Source: Pelagibacterium luteolum
GTDB taxonomy: Bacteria > Pseudomonadota > Alphaproteobacteria > Rhizobiales > Devosiaceae
DNA length: 50,033 bases
Direction of reading: 5' to 3'
Assembly: GCF_900100665.1 (NCBI RefSeq)
Contig: NZ_FNCS01000022.1
Location: 1 to 50,033 of the forward strand
This document shows positions 1 to 8,821 of this stretch, one piece after another. A program made the position numbers and the translations under genes. The notes beneath the pieces are model-generated. The model was given only the letters and a program-made list of their open reading frames with translations, had not been told where the DNA came from and made no database searches. Positions within the stretch are counted from its first letter, which is position 1. Each line of letters starts with the position of its first letter.

Positions 1-552
1 GAAAGGGTTCGAAAAAAGAACGGCAAGGGCGGCGCCATCTCTCCGGTTGCGCTCGAGGCGGTGCGCAGGATCGACGAGATCTTTGCCATCGAACGCGATC
101 TTTATGGCCTGCCGCCTGATCAGCGCCTTGCCGAGCGGCAGCGGCTTTGCGCGCCACTGGTTGAGGAGCTGCATGCCTATATGATGACCGAGCGCGAAAA
201 GCTCTCGCGTCACGCTCCTGTGGCAAAGGCCATGAACTATATGCTCGCGCGCTGGACAGGCTTTGCCGCATTCCTTGAGGATGGCCGCATATGCCTCTCG
301 AACAACGCAGCCGAGCGGGCGCTGCGCGGAATTGCCCTTGGCAGAAAAGCGTGGCTGTTCGCTGGTTCGGACCGCGGTGCCCGCCGGGCCGCGTTCATGT
401 ACACCCTTATTGTCTCGGCCAAGCTCAACGATATCGATCCCCAGGCCTGGCTCGCCGACGTCCTCGCCCGCATTGCCGACATGCCGCAGAACCGGCTCAA
501 AGAACTTCTTCCCTGGACCTGGGCGCCGCAGGCCATGACCAAGGCCGCCTGA
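1..552 (+). CDS. tnpC: IS66 transposase TnpC, C-terminal part (5' cut by window edge)
   Basis: This is the C-terminal 183 residues of an IS66 DDE transposase, open from the first base of the window. The catalytic glutamate region LSNNAAERALRG and the C-terminal IS66 extension are visible. It is nearly identical to the last third of the full-length TnpC at 47937-49586 until about the last 20 codons. There it diverges, with NRLKELLPWTW here against SKLGELLPWNW in the other copy. The two copies are therefore related but mosaic at the 3' end. The upstream two thirds, with the zinc finger and the two catalytic aspartates, are not in the window. Confidence 0.93.
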   Translation, partial: ERVRKKNGKGGAISPVALEAVRRIDEIFAIERDLYGLPPDQRLAERQRLCAPLVEELHAYMMTEREKLSRHAPVAKAMNYMLARWTGFAAFLEDGRICLSNNAAERALRGIALGRKAWLFAGSDRGARRAAFMYTLIVSAKLNDIDPQAWLADVLARIADMPQNRLKELLPWTWAPQAMTKAA

Positions 553-603
553 CCTAGCCCTAGCGACGAGCAATAGCCGCCGTGGTCCTCGCCGGAGGCT
601 TAC
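1..603 (+). mobile_element. IS66-family element, 3' part (left copy)
   Basis: This is the downstream part of an IS66-family insertion sequence; the 5' part lies outside the window. It contains the 3' portion of tnpC and about 50 bases of tail. The terminal inverted repeat is seen at 582-603, ending GGAGGCTTAC, whose reverse complement GTAAGCCTCC starts the matching end of the other copy at 47681. The host histidine kinase reading frame resumes directly at 604, so the element ends at 603. The 8-bp target duplication typical of the family would be 604-611, but its partner is outside the window. Confidence 0.85.
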
Positions 604-1050
604 CACATCTATCGCACTGACCAGTTCGAGAGCGCCGAGGTTTCCGATTATCTCACCAAGCTGGTGACCGACATCGTGGCAGGGTTTGATACTCGCGCTG
701 AAGTCACGACCGATATTGCGCCCGTTTACGTTCACCGCGATCACTTGATGCCGTTGGGGCTGATCGTGAACGAGGCGCTGTGCAACGCCATAAAATATGC
801 CTTTCCCGATGGCCGGGCCGGCACGATTTCAGTTGCGCTCTCACGCGTCGACCCCAAGCATGCGCTGCTGAAGATCGTCGATAATGGTGTCGGGTTCGAC
901 CCAAAGATGCCGTCCGAGGGTATGGGTCGGCGGCTCGTTATCGGACTGGCGCAGCAAATCGGCGGCACGCTTGCCTACGAGGCGTGCGAAAAGGGATCGT
1001 TGCTGTCGCTCGAATTTCCAATCGAGCCGGCGGCTGCAGACGAGAAGTGA
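604..1050 (+). pseudogene. HisKA_2-type sensor histidine kinase, 3' remnant cut by IS66
   Basis: The frame open from 604 (HIYRTDQFESAEVSDYL) matches the end of a HisKA_2 dimerisation and phosphoacceptor domain. It is followed by a GHKL ATPase domain: N-box NEALCNAIKYAF, G1 box DNGVGFD, and a G2-like segment GMGRRLVIGLAQQIGG. HisKA_2 kinases are common in alphaproteobacteria. The phosphoacceptor histidine and all sensor domains are missing because the IS66 element ends at 603. No start codon belongs to the native gene; an ATG-initiated product from about 664 would be an isolated ATPase domain. I infer the gene is dead. Confidence 0.85.
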
Positions 1051-1075
1051 AACTCCACCGCCCGACCGACGTAGC

Positions 1076-3103
1076 CTAGCGCCGGAGCATGCCGCGGGCG
1101 GCCTCAAGGCCGGCAGCGGCATCGCGATACCCCGTTGCCGCTACGGCCTCGAAAATCTGTGCCGCCTCGACGTAACGGCGTAAGTGGAAATATGACCACG
1201 CGCGCAACACTAGCAGATCGTTTTGCTCGGCGGCATAGAGTGACCGCTCGTCAAGCGCCATGAGCGCGCGACGGTAGTCGCCGGCGTCATAGGCCGATGT
1301 CGCGGTCAAAGTGAGGATCGAGGTCTGGAGCTCAACGATCCGCGACCGTGGTTGAGGTGCGGCGGCCGCGGAGACCGCAGCGTTTTCGGCAAGGCCCATG
1401 CGAATATAGGCCAGCGACTGACCATAAGCGGCGTCGGTCCGGACCGATTGTGAACCAGACTGCAGTGCGCGTCCGAAGGCTTCAGCAGCCTCGGCGCCCC
1501 GCAAAAGGTCGAGCAGGCACCATCCGCGATTGAGGGCGTCGTTGGCGGAAAGACTCGCGGGGGGCAGATAGGATGAACAGCCCCGGTAATTGACGGTGAT
1601 GGCGGTCGGAGCAGATGGCGCTGATGTCGGGGTCGTCGTCGCAACAGGCCGCGCCTGCTGGGCGGGTGCGGTCGACGCCTGTACGATTTGGGCAGGGCGT
1701 GCAGGGGGCGTGGGCGCCACTTCGGCGGTGGTTCGCGCAGGCGCCGTGATCACCGCAGCGGCGGTGCCGAAATCAGCGATCCGTTGCGACCGTGCACCCC
1801 ATTGCGATTTAATCGACGCAACCGTATCGGTTTCTCCGAGGCTGTCGCTGGAGACCAGCAGGCCGTAAGCGGCGGGTTCGTGTTCGGGGTCCCAGCCGAG
1901 TGCCGTGGTAAACCAGGCCTGGGCCGTGCGCGGCTGGTCGAAATCATAGGCAAACCAACCTAGTTCCTCCGCCACCGGGACGCTGCGGGCTTCCGATGCC
2001 GTGGCAACGATACGGGCCAGAATGTCGTCATCGAGTTCGATACGCGGGATCTGCGCCAGAAGCGCCGCGGCGGCGGAGAGATATACGGTCTGGAGTTCCG
2101 GGGTGTCCTCTGCGTAGGGGAAAAGGACATCTTCGGCATCCTCGAAGCGTTCGAGATCTACAAGCGTGACGCCCAGGCCGTTGGCCGAAAGGGCTGAGGG
2201 ATCGGCTTCACTGGCCCGCTCAAACCAGTCCAGCGCATCCGCGCTGCGGTTCTGGCTGCGCGCATACCATCCGAGAAGGCGCAAATCGTCGGCGGGCCCA
2301 TCCGCAAGCGCACTGGCCTCAAGCTCGGCGACGACATCGGAATCTGCCGACTGCGCCCGGCCGGCCAGGACGCCCAAAATGGTTTCGCGGGCCAGATCGA
2401 GACGGAGCGAGGCGAACTCGCCCGACCCGTTGACGCCGCGCTCAAGCGCCAAAAGGGGCGCGAGCTGTTCAGGAGTCAGCCGTTCGCTCGCCTGCTGAAG
2501 CGTGGCGAACCGCTCCTGCGGGTTATCGCAATTGGTGAGCACATAGCTGTAGGCGTCGATGCCGCGCTGGGTGACGTCGGTCGTGATAAACGCATCGGCC
2601 AGCCGCCAGAGCAGATCGACGCTGTCGCAGGTTAGAAGGCTGGGATTTTCAGCGGCGATCGATATGACGGTTTCGTACTGGCCGACATCGGACGCATTGC
2701 GCAGGCGTACACCAGCCTCGCCTTGCGCGAGACTGGTCAGCATATCCTCGGTGGGCTGCCAGCCGGGCTCGGCATCCTGCTTTTCAGCGATGGCGGCACG
2801 GGCGCCGGCAAAATCGCCCTGGCCATAGAGCTCCCAGATTCGCTCGATCATCGGGTCGGCGGCGAAATCGTCTTCGAGGAGATTGGTGGGCGGGGTCCAA
2901 TCGGGGAACAGCGCGCGCAGGCGGGCTATCTCGGCATCGACGCGGCGCTGGTCGCCTTCGCGGGCGAAGTAGCGCAGTGCGGTTTCATCGACCACGGTCG
3001 ACTGCGCGACGACGAACGGCTCCGACTGGGCGATAGCGAACGGCGTCGGGGCGGCAAAGGCAAGCGTGGCCAGGCAGAGGGTGGAAAACCGTCTCAAGAT
3101 CAT
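1076..3103 (-). CDS. TPR-repeat periplasmic protein of the cellulose operon (BcsK/BcsC-N-like)
   Basis: This is a protein of about 675 residues with an N-terminal signal peptide (ILRRFSTLCLATLAFAA, cleavage after AIAQ). Helical tetratricopeptide-type repeats run through most of its length. A Pro/Ala/Thr-rich linker at about residues 460-520 precedes a second TPR block. It lacks the C-terminal beta-barrel of enterobacterial BcsC, so it is more like the TPR subunit named BcsK in Agrobacterium-type operons. A scaffold or export role in the periplasm is inferred. The start is set at the ATG at 3103 because it overlaps the bcsZ stop (ATGA). It is the last gene of the operon. Confidence 0.8.
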   Translation of the reverse strand: MILRRFSTLCLATLAFAAPTPFAIAQSEPFVVAQSTVVDETALRYFAREGDQRRVDAEIARLRALFPDWTPPTNLLEDDFAADPMIERIWELYGQGDFAGARAAIAEKQDAEPGWQPTEDMLTSLAQGEAGVRLRNASDVGQYETVISIAAENPSLLTCDSVDLLWRLADAFITTDVTQRGIDAYSYVLTNCDNPQERFATLQQASERLTPEQLAPLLALERGVNGSGEFASLRLDLARETILGVLAGRAQSADSDVVAELEASALADGPADDLRLLGWYARSQNRSADALDWFERASEADPSALSANGLGVTLVDLERFEDAEDVLFPYAEDTPELQTVYLSAAAALLAQIPRIELDDDILARIVATASEARSVPVAEELGWFAYDFDQPRTAQAWFTTALGWDPEHEPAAYGLLVSSDSLGETDTVASIKSQWGARSQRIADFGTAAAVITAPARTTAEVAPTPPARPAQIVQASTAPAQQARPVATTTPTSAPSAPTAITVNYRGCSSYLPPASLSANDALNRGWCLLDLLRGAEAAEAFGRALQSGSQSVRTDAAYGQSLAYIRMGLAENAAVSAAAAPQPRSRIVELQTSILTLTATSAYDAGDYRRALMALDERSLYAAEQNDLLVLRAWSYFHLRRYVEAAQIFEAVAATGYRDAAAGLEAARGMLRR

Positions 3104-4170
3104 GACGCTACCCCCTGTGGGCTGGCCGGGGTGGGAAGACAATCGCGATGCTCGCGCCGCAGATAGTCGAGGGTGAGCAACTGCAGGGTGGCTGCATAAT
3201 AGGTCGTGGGCGCGAATGTGGCGAGGTCGGCGGGAATGGCGGTACCCTCAAGGATGCAGGCCGTAGCGGCGCCCATCAGGCGATAGCCCGGCTCCGACAT
3301 GATTTCGAGGCGTTCGCCCGTCGTAACATCGATGCGCGCCGGGGCGAAGTCGGCGTCGAAAATCTGCGCTGTCTGAGCGAGGATTTCACCCGTATGGCCG
3401 GCGCGCATGAGATAGAGCGGAATGCGAATGTTGTTGTAGCCAAATTCGGGCGGAAAGCCCTCGGCGGGTATGGCTTCGTCGCCGGCCAACGCCATCCAGT
3501 CGGCGGGAATCGCGCCGTCGGCGGTGAGACGGTCGATCAGATCCAAGCCACCGGCGCCGACCTCGGCCCAGCCCAGGTTCGGGACGAGACGGTCGAGCAG
3601 TGGGAAGGCTTCAAATACCCAGTATGACGGGTTGACCACCGGTCCATCTGGGCGGTCCTCGGCCGAAAAACCGATAACGCCGGGGCTGATCAGGCTCGCG
3701 CCGTCATGCTCGAAGATGGCACTCTGCGCGAGGGTGCGGGCAATCGACCCCGCCTGTAACAGCTTTTCCGCGTCGTCCCAGCCCTCGCCTGCACGTGCAA
3801 GGGCGTAGGCGATGAGGAGGTCGCCATCGGACGCGTTGTTGATATCGGTGACCGATGGCGTCGCGTCGGGCGACCACATCCAGGCCGAAAGCCCGTCATC
3901 GCGGATCATGAGTTCGGTGCGCGTAAAGCTCCAGATGCGCTCGAAGGTGGCGCGATCATTGGCGAGATAGGCGAGCAGCAGCCCATAGCCCTGCCCTTCG
4001 CTGTGGCTGATATTGCCGTTGGCCGTATCGATGACGCGTCCCTCGGCGGAGACAAAAGCGTCGCGATAGGCCTGCCATTCGGGCTGAGTGATGGTGGGAC
4101 CCGTGGAGTCCTGTGCCGGGGCGGTGGCGGAGAGCATGGCGATCATGATGGCTGTCGCAAGAAATCTCAC
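3100..4170 (-). CDS. bcsZ: Endo-beta-1,4-glucanase of the cellulose operon (GH8)
   Basis: This is a 356-residue glycoside hydrolase family 8 enzyme (BcsZ/CelC) that trims beta-1,4-glucan in the periplasm. The GTG start at 4170 overlaps the bcsB stop (GTGA) and gives a signal peptide ending near residue 20. The general-acid motif SEGQGYG (Glu58) and the SDGDLLIAY motif (about 114-122) are intact. The position expected to hold the catalytic base, normally GYD in family members I recall, reads GYNN here (Asn246, codon 3433-3435). Activity may therefore be altered. It lies between bcsB and the TPR gene. Confidence 0.93.
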   Translation of the reverse strand: MRFLATAIMIAMLSATAPAQDSTGPTITQPEWQAYRDAFVSAEGRVIDTANGNISHSEGQGYGLLLAYLANDRATFERIWSFTRTELMIRDDGLSAWMWSPDATPSVTDINNASDGDLLIAYALARAGEGWDDAEKLLQAGSIARTLAQSAIFEHDGASLISPGVIGFSAEDRPDGPVVNPSYWVFEAFPLLDRLVPNLGWAEVGAGGLDLIDRLTADGAIPADWMALAGDEAIPAEGFPPEFGYNNIRIPLYLMRAGHTGEILAQTAQIFDADFAPARIDVTTGERLEIMSEPGYRLMGAATACILEGTAIPADLATFAPTTYYAATLQLLTLDYLRREHRDCLPTPASPQGVAS

Positions 4171-6629
4171 TTGCGCCCTCCCCGGTCGTTGAGCAGGAGC
4201 GACGTGGCGAGGGTCAAAAGGACCGCAACGCCGCCCAGCGCCAGCGCGTAGGCCAGAACATTGGTCGAGAGCCAATTGGCAGCGACGAGCCGTAGATTGG
4301 TCAGCGACCATGGCTGGGTGGCGATCATGTGCACCTGGCGTGGCTGCAGGATCAGTGGTTCTGCATCGTTCGGACCGATGGCGGTCACGCGGCCATCGAT
4401 ACTCTGCCAGATTTCTGGCGTCACGAGCCGATCGACAGCAGCCTCGAAACCATCGGCGTCGGGGATGGTCAGAAAGGTCCACAATCCGCCCTCGGGCTGC
4501 ATGGCCTGGCTGAGGATTGCCGCTTCGGGAGCCTGCGGCACGTAGGCGCCATCGGCGCGGCGCAGCAGCCAGAAATTTTCGGGCCGCAGGTCGAAACGGT
4601 CGGCCACCCAGGACTGGACACGGTCCCATATATTTTCACTGCTGCCGCTTGCTGAGCGGCGCCACTCGTCGAGCGCGGAGTCGACGTCTCCGCTGGCCGC
4701 GAAATCGATGCTGGCCGGATCCACGATACGCCCGCGCGCCAACATGGCGGCATCCAACTGGTCCATCGGCGCAACGACGACCGCGGGACGGGTCGGGTCG
4801 AGCGCTTCGGGGGCAACGCGGGCGAATTGTACCGTACGCCCGGATGACAGCGCCATGTTGGCGGCGATGAGCATAGCGGAACGCATCGAGGCCTCGTCCG
4901 ACCCGACGACTATATCGACCACTGCATCGTCGGCGTAAGGCGCCCCTGCCCCGGCGAATTTGCCGAGATCGGGCAGTCGCGCCATGCGTCCGAAATCGGG
5001 GAACGCCAGCCGTGAACCCGACGAGAACAGGAAACGATCCTGTGCGCGTCCAACCGAACCCGGCAGACACAATTCATCCTCGCGCGTCAGGAGGATGATC
5101 TCCACATGGAGTTGATTGATGCCCGGGCGGAAATTAGTCATCGGAATGCGCAGCCGCGAATTGCGGAAGGTGCCGCCATCAGTCCGCAGGACGGGGAAGA
5201 CGGCAGCGATCTGGCCGTTGACGTAAACGTCGAGCTGGCTGCCGGGCAGCACTGCTGCGCTGTAGGCCGCATCGAGGATCAGTTCGGCCTCGCTATACAT
5301 CTCGGCATAGAAATCCCATGGCAGCGCGAACCGCATATCGGTGGTGTAGCGGCGGCCGTTGAACTGAACGGTGTCGACGCCGAGGTCATCGAGCGGGATG
5401 GTTTGGCGGCCCTCGACCATTGGTATCGAAGAGGGAATATCCACACGCATGGCGCCGAGATTGTCGGTCACGCCCTCGCCATGCAGCGAGGCGATGGCGA
5501 CACCGATGCTGGCCCAGTCGGGGCCACTCACCAAAATGGTGTTCGGCGCATCGCTTTCAGGCAGGACGGCGACGAGCGGTCCGCTGGCGGCACGATCGGC
5601 AAGGCCCTGCGCAGCTTCGGGAAGCTCGCCGGCCGTGGCAAGGATGGCGGTGATCGTCCCGCTGGACGTGTCCTCGCCCAACGCCTCGATCAACTCGATA
5701 TCGACCGAGGCCGCGCGCATGGCGAGCGCGAGGGACTGGACAAGTCCGAGGGCAGCGCTGCTCGCCTCGGGCGATACCATATCGGGCATCATGAGGCGTA
5801 TATGCGACGCGCCATCCTGCGCCATGCCGATGGCCGGGAGATCGGAAATCATCGATATCTGATCGAGAGCGGGGTCGGCAAAGCGAAGCCGGGTCTGTGG
5901 ACCGTAAATGTCGGTCCATAACTCGTAAGTCGATCCCACCGAACAGTCGGTTCGATGGCGTTGGGACGCATCGAACACGATGCGGTTGGCACCAGCGACG
6001 AGAATACCCTCTGGAACATCCGCCTGCAGGGGCGTTGGTTCCGAAGCAAAGCCGATCGGTGTCGACAACACGTTGGTTCCATTGATCGAAACGCCGAGGT
6101 TGGAACTCTCCGGCGCAACGAGAATGGCGTTGAGCAGGCCGAGATCGAGGGTGGCAGGCGCCGCGGCTTGAGCCTCGGTGAGGTAGAGATCGAACGCCCT
6201 CGTGCTCGCTTCGCCTTCGAGGCGAATGCCATCGCCCGGCAGAATGAACCGGTCGAGGGCGAGCGGCTCTACGGTTTCCGCAGGTTCGACGGCGTCCGGC
6301 TCGGCGGGCACAGGGTCGACAGGCGGGGCATCGACGGTTTCGGGCAGGGCTTCCGGTGTCGGCTCGCTCGGCTGCTCGGGAACCGGCGTGGGGATCGGTG
6401 CGGGTTGGGGTTCGGGCTCCTGTGCAGCGGGTGGCGGCGCTGGCGCCACGATCGGAGCGGCGGGCTCCTCTTCCACGACAACCGGCGCGGGGGCCGGCGC
6501 TTGCGGCATCGGCGCGGGCGTACGGCGCTGGGTGATTTCGGGCGACATGTCGAATGGCGCGATCTGCGCGCCGGCGGGTACGGGCACGGCCAGAATGGCG
6601 ACCGTGGCGAAAAGGACGCGCACGCTCAT
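4167..6629 (-). CDS. bcsB: Cellulose synthase regulatory/periplasmic subunit BcsB
   Basis: This 820-residue protein begins with a signal peptide ending PAGAQ. A long Pro/Ala/Glu-rich segment (about 30-115) is followed by the alternating carbohydrate-binding and flavodoxin-like domains of BcsB. A single C-terminal transmembrane helix (about 785-812) and the basic tail NDRGGRK close it. BcsB anchors to BcsA in the inner membrane and guides the nascent glucan through the periplasm. The ATG overlaps the bcsA stop (ATGA), so the two are translationally coupled. The Pro-rich extension is longer than in E. coli BcsB. Confidence 0.93.
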   Translation of the reverse strand: MSVRVLFATVAILAVPVPAGAQIAPFDMSPEITQRRTPAPMPQAPAPAPVVVEEEPAAPIVAPAPPPAAQEPEPQPAPIPTPVPEQPSEPTPEALPETVDAPPVDPVPAEPDAVEPAETVEPLALDRFILPGDGIRLEGEASTRAFDLYLTEAQAAAPATLDLGLLNAILVAPESSNLGVSINGTNVLSTPIGFASEPTPLQADVPEGILVAGANRIVFDASQRHRTDCSVGSTYELWTDIYGPQTRLRFADPALDQISMISDLPAIGMAQDGASHIRLMMPDMVSPEASSAALGLVQSLALAMRAASVDIELIEALGEDTSSGTITAILATAGELPEAAQGLADRAASGPLVAVLPESDAPNTILVSGPDWASIGVAIASLHGEGVTDNLGAMRVDIPSSIPMVEGRQTIPLDDLGVDTVQFNGRRYTTDMRFALPWDFYAEMYSEAELILDAAYSAAVLPGSQLDVYVNGQIAAVFPVLRTDGGTFRNSRLRIPMTNFRPGINQLHVEIILLTREDELCLPGSVGRAQDRFLFSSGSRLAFPDFGRMARLPDLGKFAGAGAPYADDAVVDIVVGSDEASMRSAMLIAANMALSSGRTVQFARVAPEALDPTRPAVVVAPMDQLDAAMLARGRIVDPASIDFAASGDVDSALDEWRRSASGSSENIWDRVQSWVADRFDLRPENFWLLRRADGAYVPQAPEAAILSQAMQPEGGLWTFLTIPDADGFEAAVDRLVTPEIWQSIDGRVTAIGPNDAEPLILQPRQVHMIATQPWSLTNLRLVAANWLSTNVLAYALALGGVAVLLTLATSLLLNDRGGRK

Positions 6630-8812
6630 GATGAGGGCTCCTCGGCGGCGCCCGGCTTGGTCGGCCGGCTGGTGCGTGCGAGATAGCCCAGTCCACGGAA
6701 AGTCTGGTAAAACGCGATGGCGATGAACTGCAGCGTGCCCATGATAATGCCGATATTGACCTGCCGTGCCGCCTGTCTGTCTTTCCAGAGCGCCGAGTTG
6801 GCATAAAGAAGGTCGGCGATCAGGCGATAGTCGTTGGGGCGATCATTGATAAAACGGCAGCCTAGGATGGCGGATTTTCCGGCTGTCTGGACGTTACGGA
6901 CGTAGATCCCCAAAGCGTTGTCGGGAATGTCCGACATGGGCGTGAACCGGACGAAGGTCGGGACGTCCCGAACCACGCCACGCATATTGGCGGGAACCGT
7001 GATGCCCAGCCCACCGCTCGAAACATTGACGATCGTGCCCTTGATCCAGTTGCCCTCGGCATCCTGGAACTCGCAGCGGCGATTGACCGGCACCCGTCGA
7101 CTGGCCCGCGCTTCGCGCCGCTCGGCAACGACGCCGAGTGCACAGCCGGCGATGATGAGGTTGAGCAGATTCCAGCCCCCGACCACCAAGGTGATTTCCG
7201 CGCGGTAGGGCTCGGTAACAAGCTTGTAAACCGTGAACCCCACACCAACCAGAAGCAGGAGAAAGATGAAAAAGAACGGTCTCGCGATTTCTGAAAGTCG
7301 GGATTCGTCGATCGACTCGTCCTTCGCCGTCACGTTGAACGTGGGCTTGCTCGGGTTGCGCAGAACGGCGAAAAGCGCCGGCAGCAGGTGGACGGACTGC
7401 ACATACTCGTAGAGTTCTGAAATCCACGGCCAGCGCCAGCGGCCATAGAGCGAGTTCTGCATGACCAGATTGACCAGCACATAGGTGAGCGTATAGGCGG
7501 CGAACTCACCGCCCGAAGCGGTAAAAATCTGCAGATCGAAGAAGAGATAGCAGAAGGGCGCGAGAAGAAAGGCGACCCGGGTAAACGGGAAGAGCCAGAA
7601 CATCGTGCTGGACATGTAGCAAAGGCGCTGACCGAGGGTCAGGCCGCGCTTGAGCAGCGGAAAGCTGAACAGCATGATCTGCATCATGCCCTGTGCCCAG
7701 CGCGTACGCTGGCCGATAAAGCTGGCGAAGGTCGCGGGCTGGAGACCTGCGATCAGCGGCTTGTCGATATAAAGGCTGTTCCACTTCTTGGCGTGGAGAT
7801 CGATCGCGGTCTCACAATCCTCGGTGATCGAGCGCCCGGAGAACCCATTGGCTTCCTGCAGCGCGCGGCGGCTGAGCAACGCCGCCGAACCGCAAAAGAA
7901 CGACGCGTTCCATTTGTCGAGGCCGCGCTGGACGAGAGAATAGAACATCTCGTTTTCGCTGGGCATGCGCTCGAACGTACGCAGATTGCGCTCCAGCGGA
8001 TCGGGATTGAGAAAAAAGTGCGGCGTCTGGACGAGAAAGAGGCGGTCGTCCTCGCCGAAATAGGGGACGGTTTCCTGCAGGAAGTCGCGGGCCGGCGCGT
8101 GGTCGGCGTCGAAGACCGCGACGAGATCACCGGTCGAATGAGCAAGCCCGTTGTTGAGATTGCCGGCCTTGGCGTGTTCGTTCCGCTCGCGGGTGAGGTA
8201 ATTGACCCCGAGTTCGGCACACAGGGCGTTCAGGTTGTTGTAACGGTCGAGCGCTGCCTGGGCTGCGTCGGGATTGGGATCGCTCCGCTTTTGCACGGTG
8301 CCACCATCGTCGAGCAGCCAGACGGTCATCTTGCCTTCGGGGTAATCGATGGCCTTGGCCGCGGCGAGCGTGCCGGCGAGAAGCTCGTAGTCTTCGTTAT
8401 AGGTGGGGACGAAGACGTCGACGGCGGGAACCGGCAGGGCGGGATCGAGGCGACGCGATTTGCGCGGCGGCACGGGAGACGACACCACGAACAGGCTGAG
8501 CGCCAGCATAAGGATGCAGTACATCTCGGCCAGATACAGCAAGAGGCCGGGAATAAAGTCGGCCCATTGCTCGACGGGTGGCAACGTGCTGGTCGTGCGC
8601 CAGAAGGCGTAGCGCAGGACGATGGCCGTGCCGAGCGCCAGAAGCATCAACCGCCAGAAACCTCCGAGACGCAGGGTCTTGATAGCCATCATACCCGCCA
8701 GGAAGAGGACGGCGCTGACCAGGTGGGCTTGCAGGCTGATGGGAAGCGAGATGATGGCGAGCAGTGCGACAACGCATAGCGCCCAGATCAATCCGCTGGC
8801 TATTCGCGTCAT
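6626..8812 (-). CDS. bcsA: Cellulose synthase catalytic subunit with PilZ domain
   Basis: This 728-residue inner-membrane GT2 glycosyltransferase polymerises UDP-glucose into beta-1,4-glucan and extrudes it. N-terminal membrane helices (about 8-110) precede the catalytic loop. All hallmark motifs are present: DDG at 168-170, DAD at 235-237, FFCGSA at 305-310, TED at 330-332 and QRTRW at 368-372. C-terminal helices are followed by a PilZ domain with the arginine cluster ERREARASRR (564-573) and NVSSGG (596-601), so activation by cyclic di-GMP is expected. It sits between bcsN and bcsB in one transcription unit. Confidence 0.97.
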   Translation of the reverse strand: MTRIASGLIWALCVVALLAIISLPISLQAHLVSAVLFLAGMMAIKTLRLGGFWRLMLLALGTAIVLRYAFWRTTSTLPPVEQWADFIPGLLLYLAEMYCILMLALSLFVVSSPVPPRKSRRLDPALPVPAVDVFVPTYNEDYELLAGTLAAAKAIDYPEGKMTVWLLDDGGTVQKRSDPNPDAAQAALDRYNNLNALCAELGVNYLTRERNEHAKAGNLNNGLAHSTGDLVAVFDADHAPARDFLQETVPYFGEDDRLFLVQTPHFFLNPDPLERNLRTFERMPSENEMFYSLVQRGLDKWNASFFCGSAALLSRRALQEANGFSGRSITEDCETAIDLHAKKWNSLYIDKPLIAGLQPATFASFIGQRTRWAQGMMQIMLFSFPLLKRGLTLGQRLCYMSSTMFWLFPFTRVAFLLAPFCYLFFDLQIFTASGGEFAAYTLTYVLVNLVMQNSLYGRWRWPWISELYEYVQSVHLLPALFAVLRNPSKPTFNVTAKDESIDESRLSEIARPFFFIFLLLLVGVGFTVYKLVTEPYRAEITLVVGGWNLLNLIIAGCALGVVAERREARASRRVPVNRRCEFQDAEGNWIKGTIVNVSSGGLGITVPANMRGVVRDVPTFVRFTPMSDIPDNALGIYVRNVQTAGKSAILGCRFINDRPNDYRLIADLLYANSALWKDRQAARQVNIGIIMGTLQFIAIAFYQTFRGLGYLARTSRPTKPGAAEEPSS

Positions 8813-8821
8813 GGTCCGCTC

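Noticed and set aside
4171-4629. An N-terminal extension of bcsZ
   Set aside because: It overlaps the bcsB 3' end in another frame; the GTG at 4170 gives a signal peptide and a GTGA overlap.
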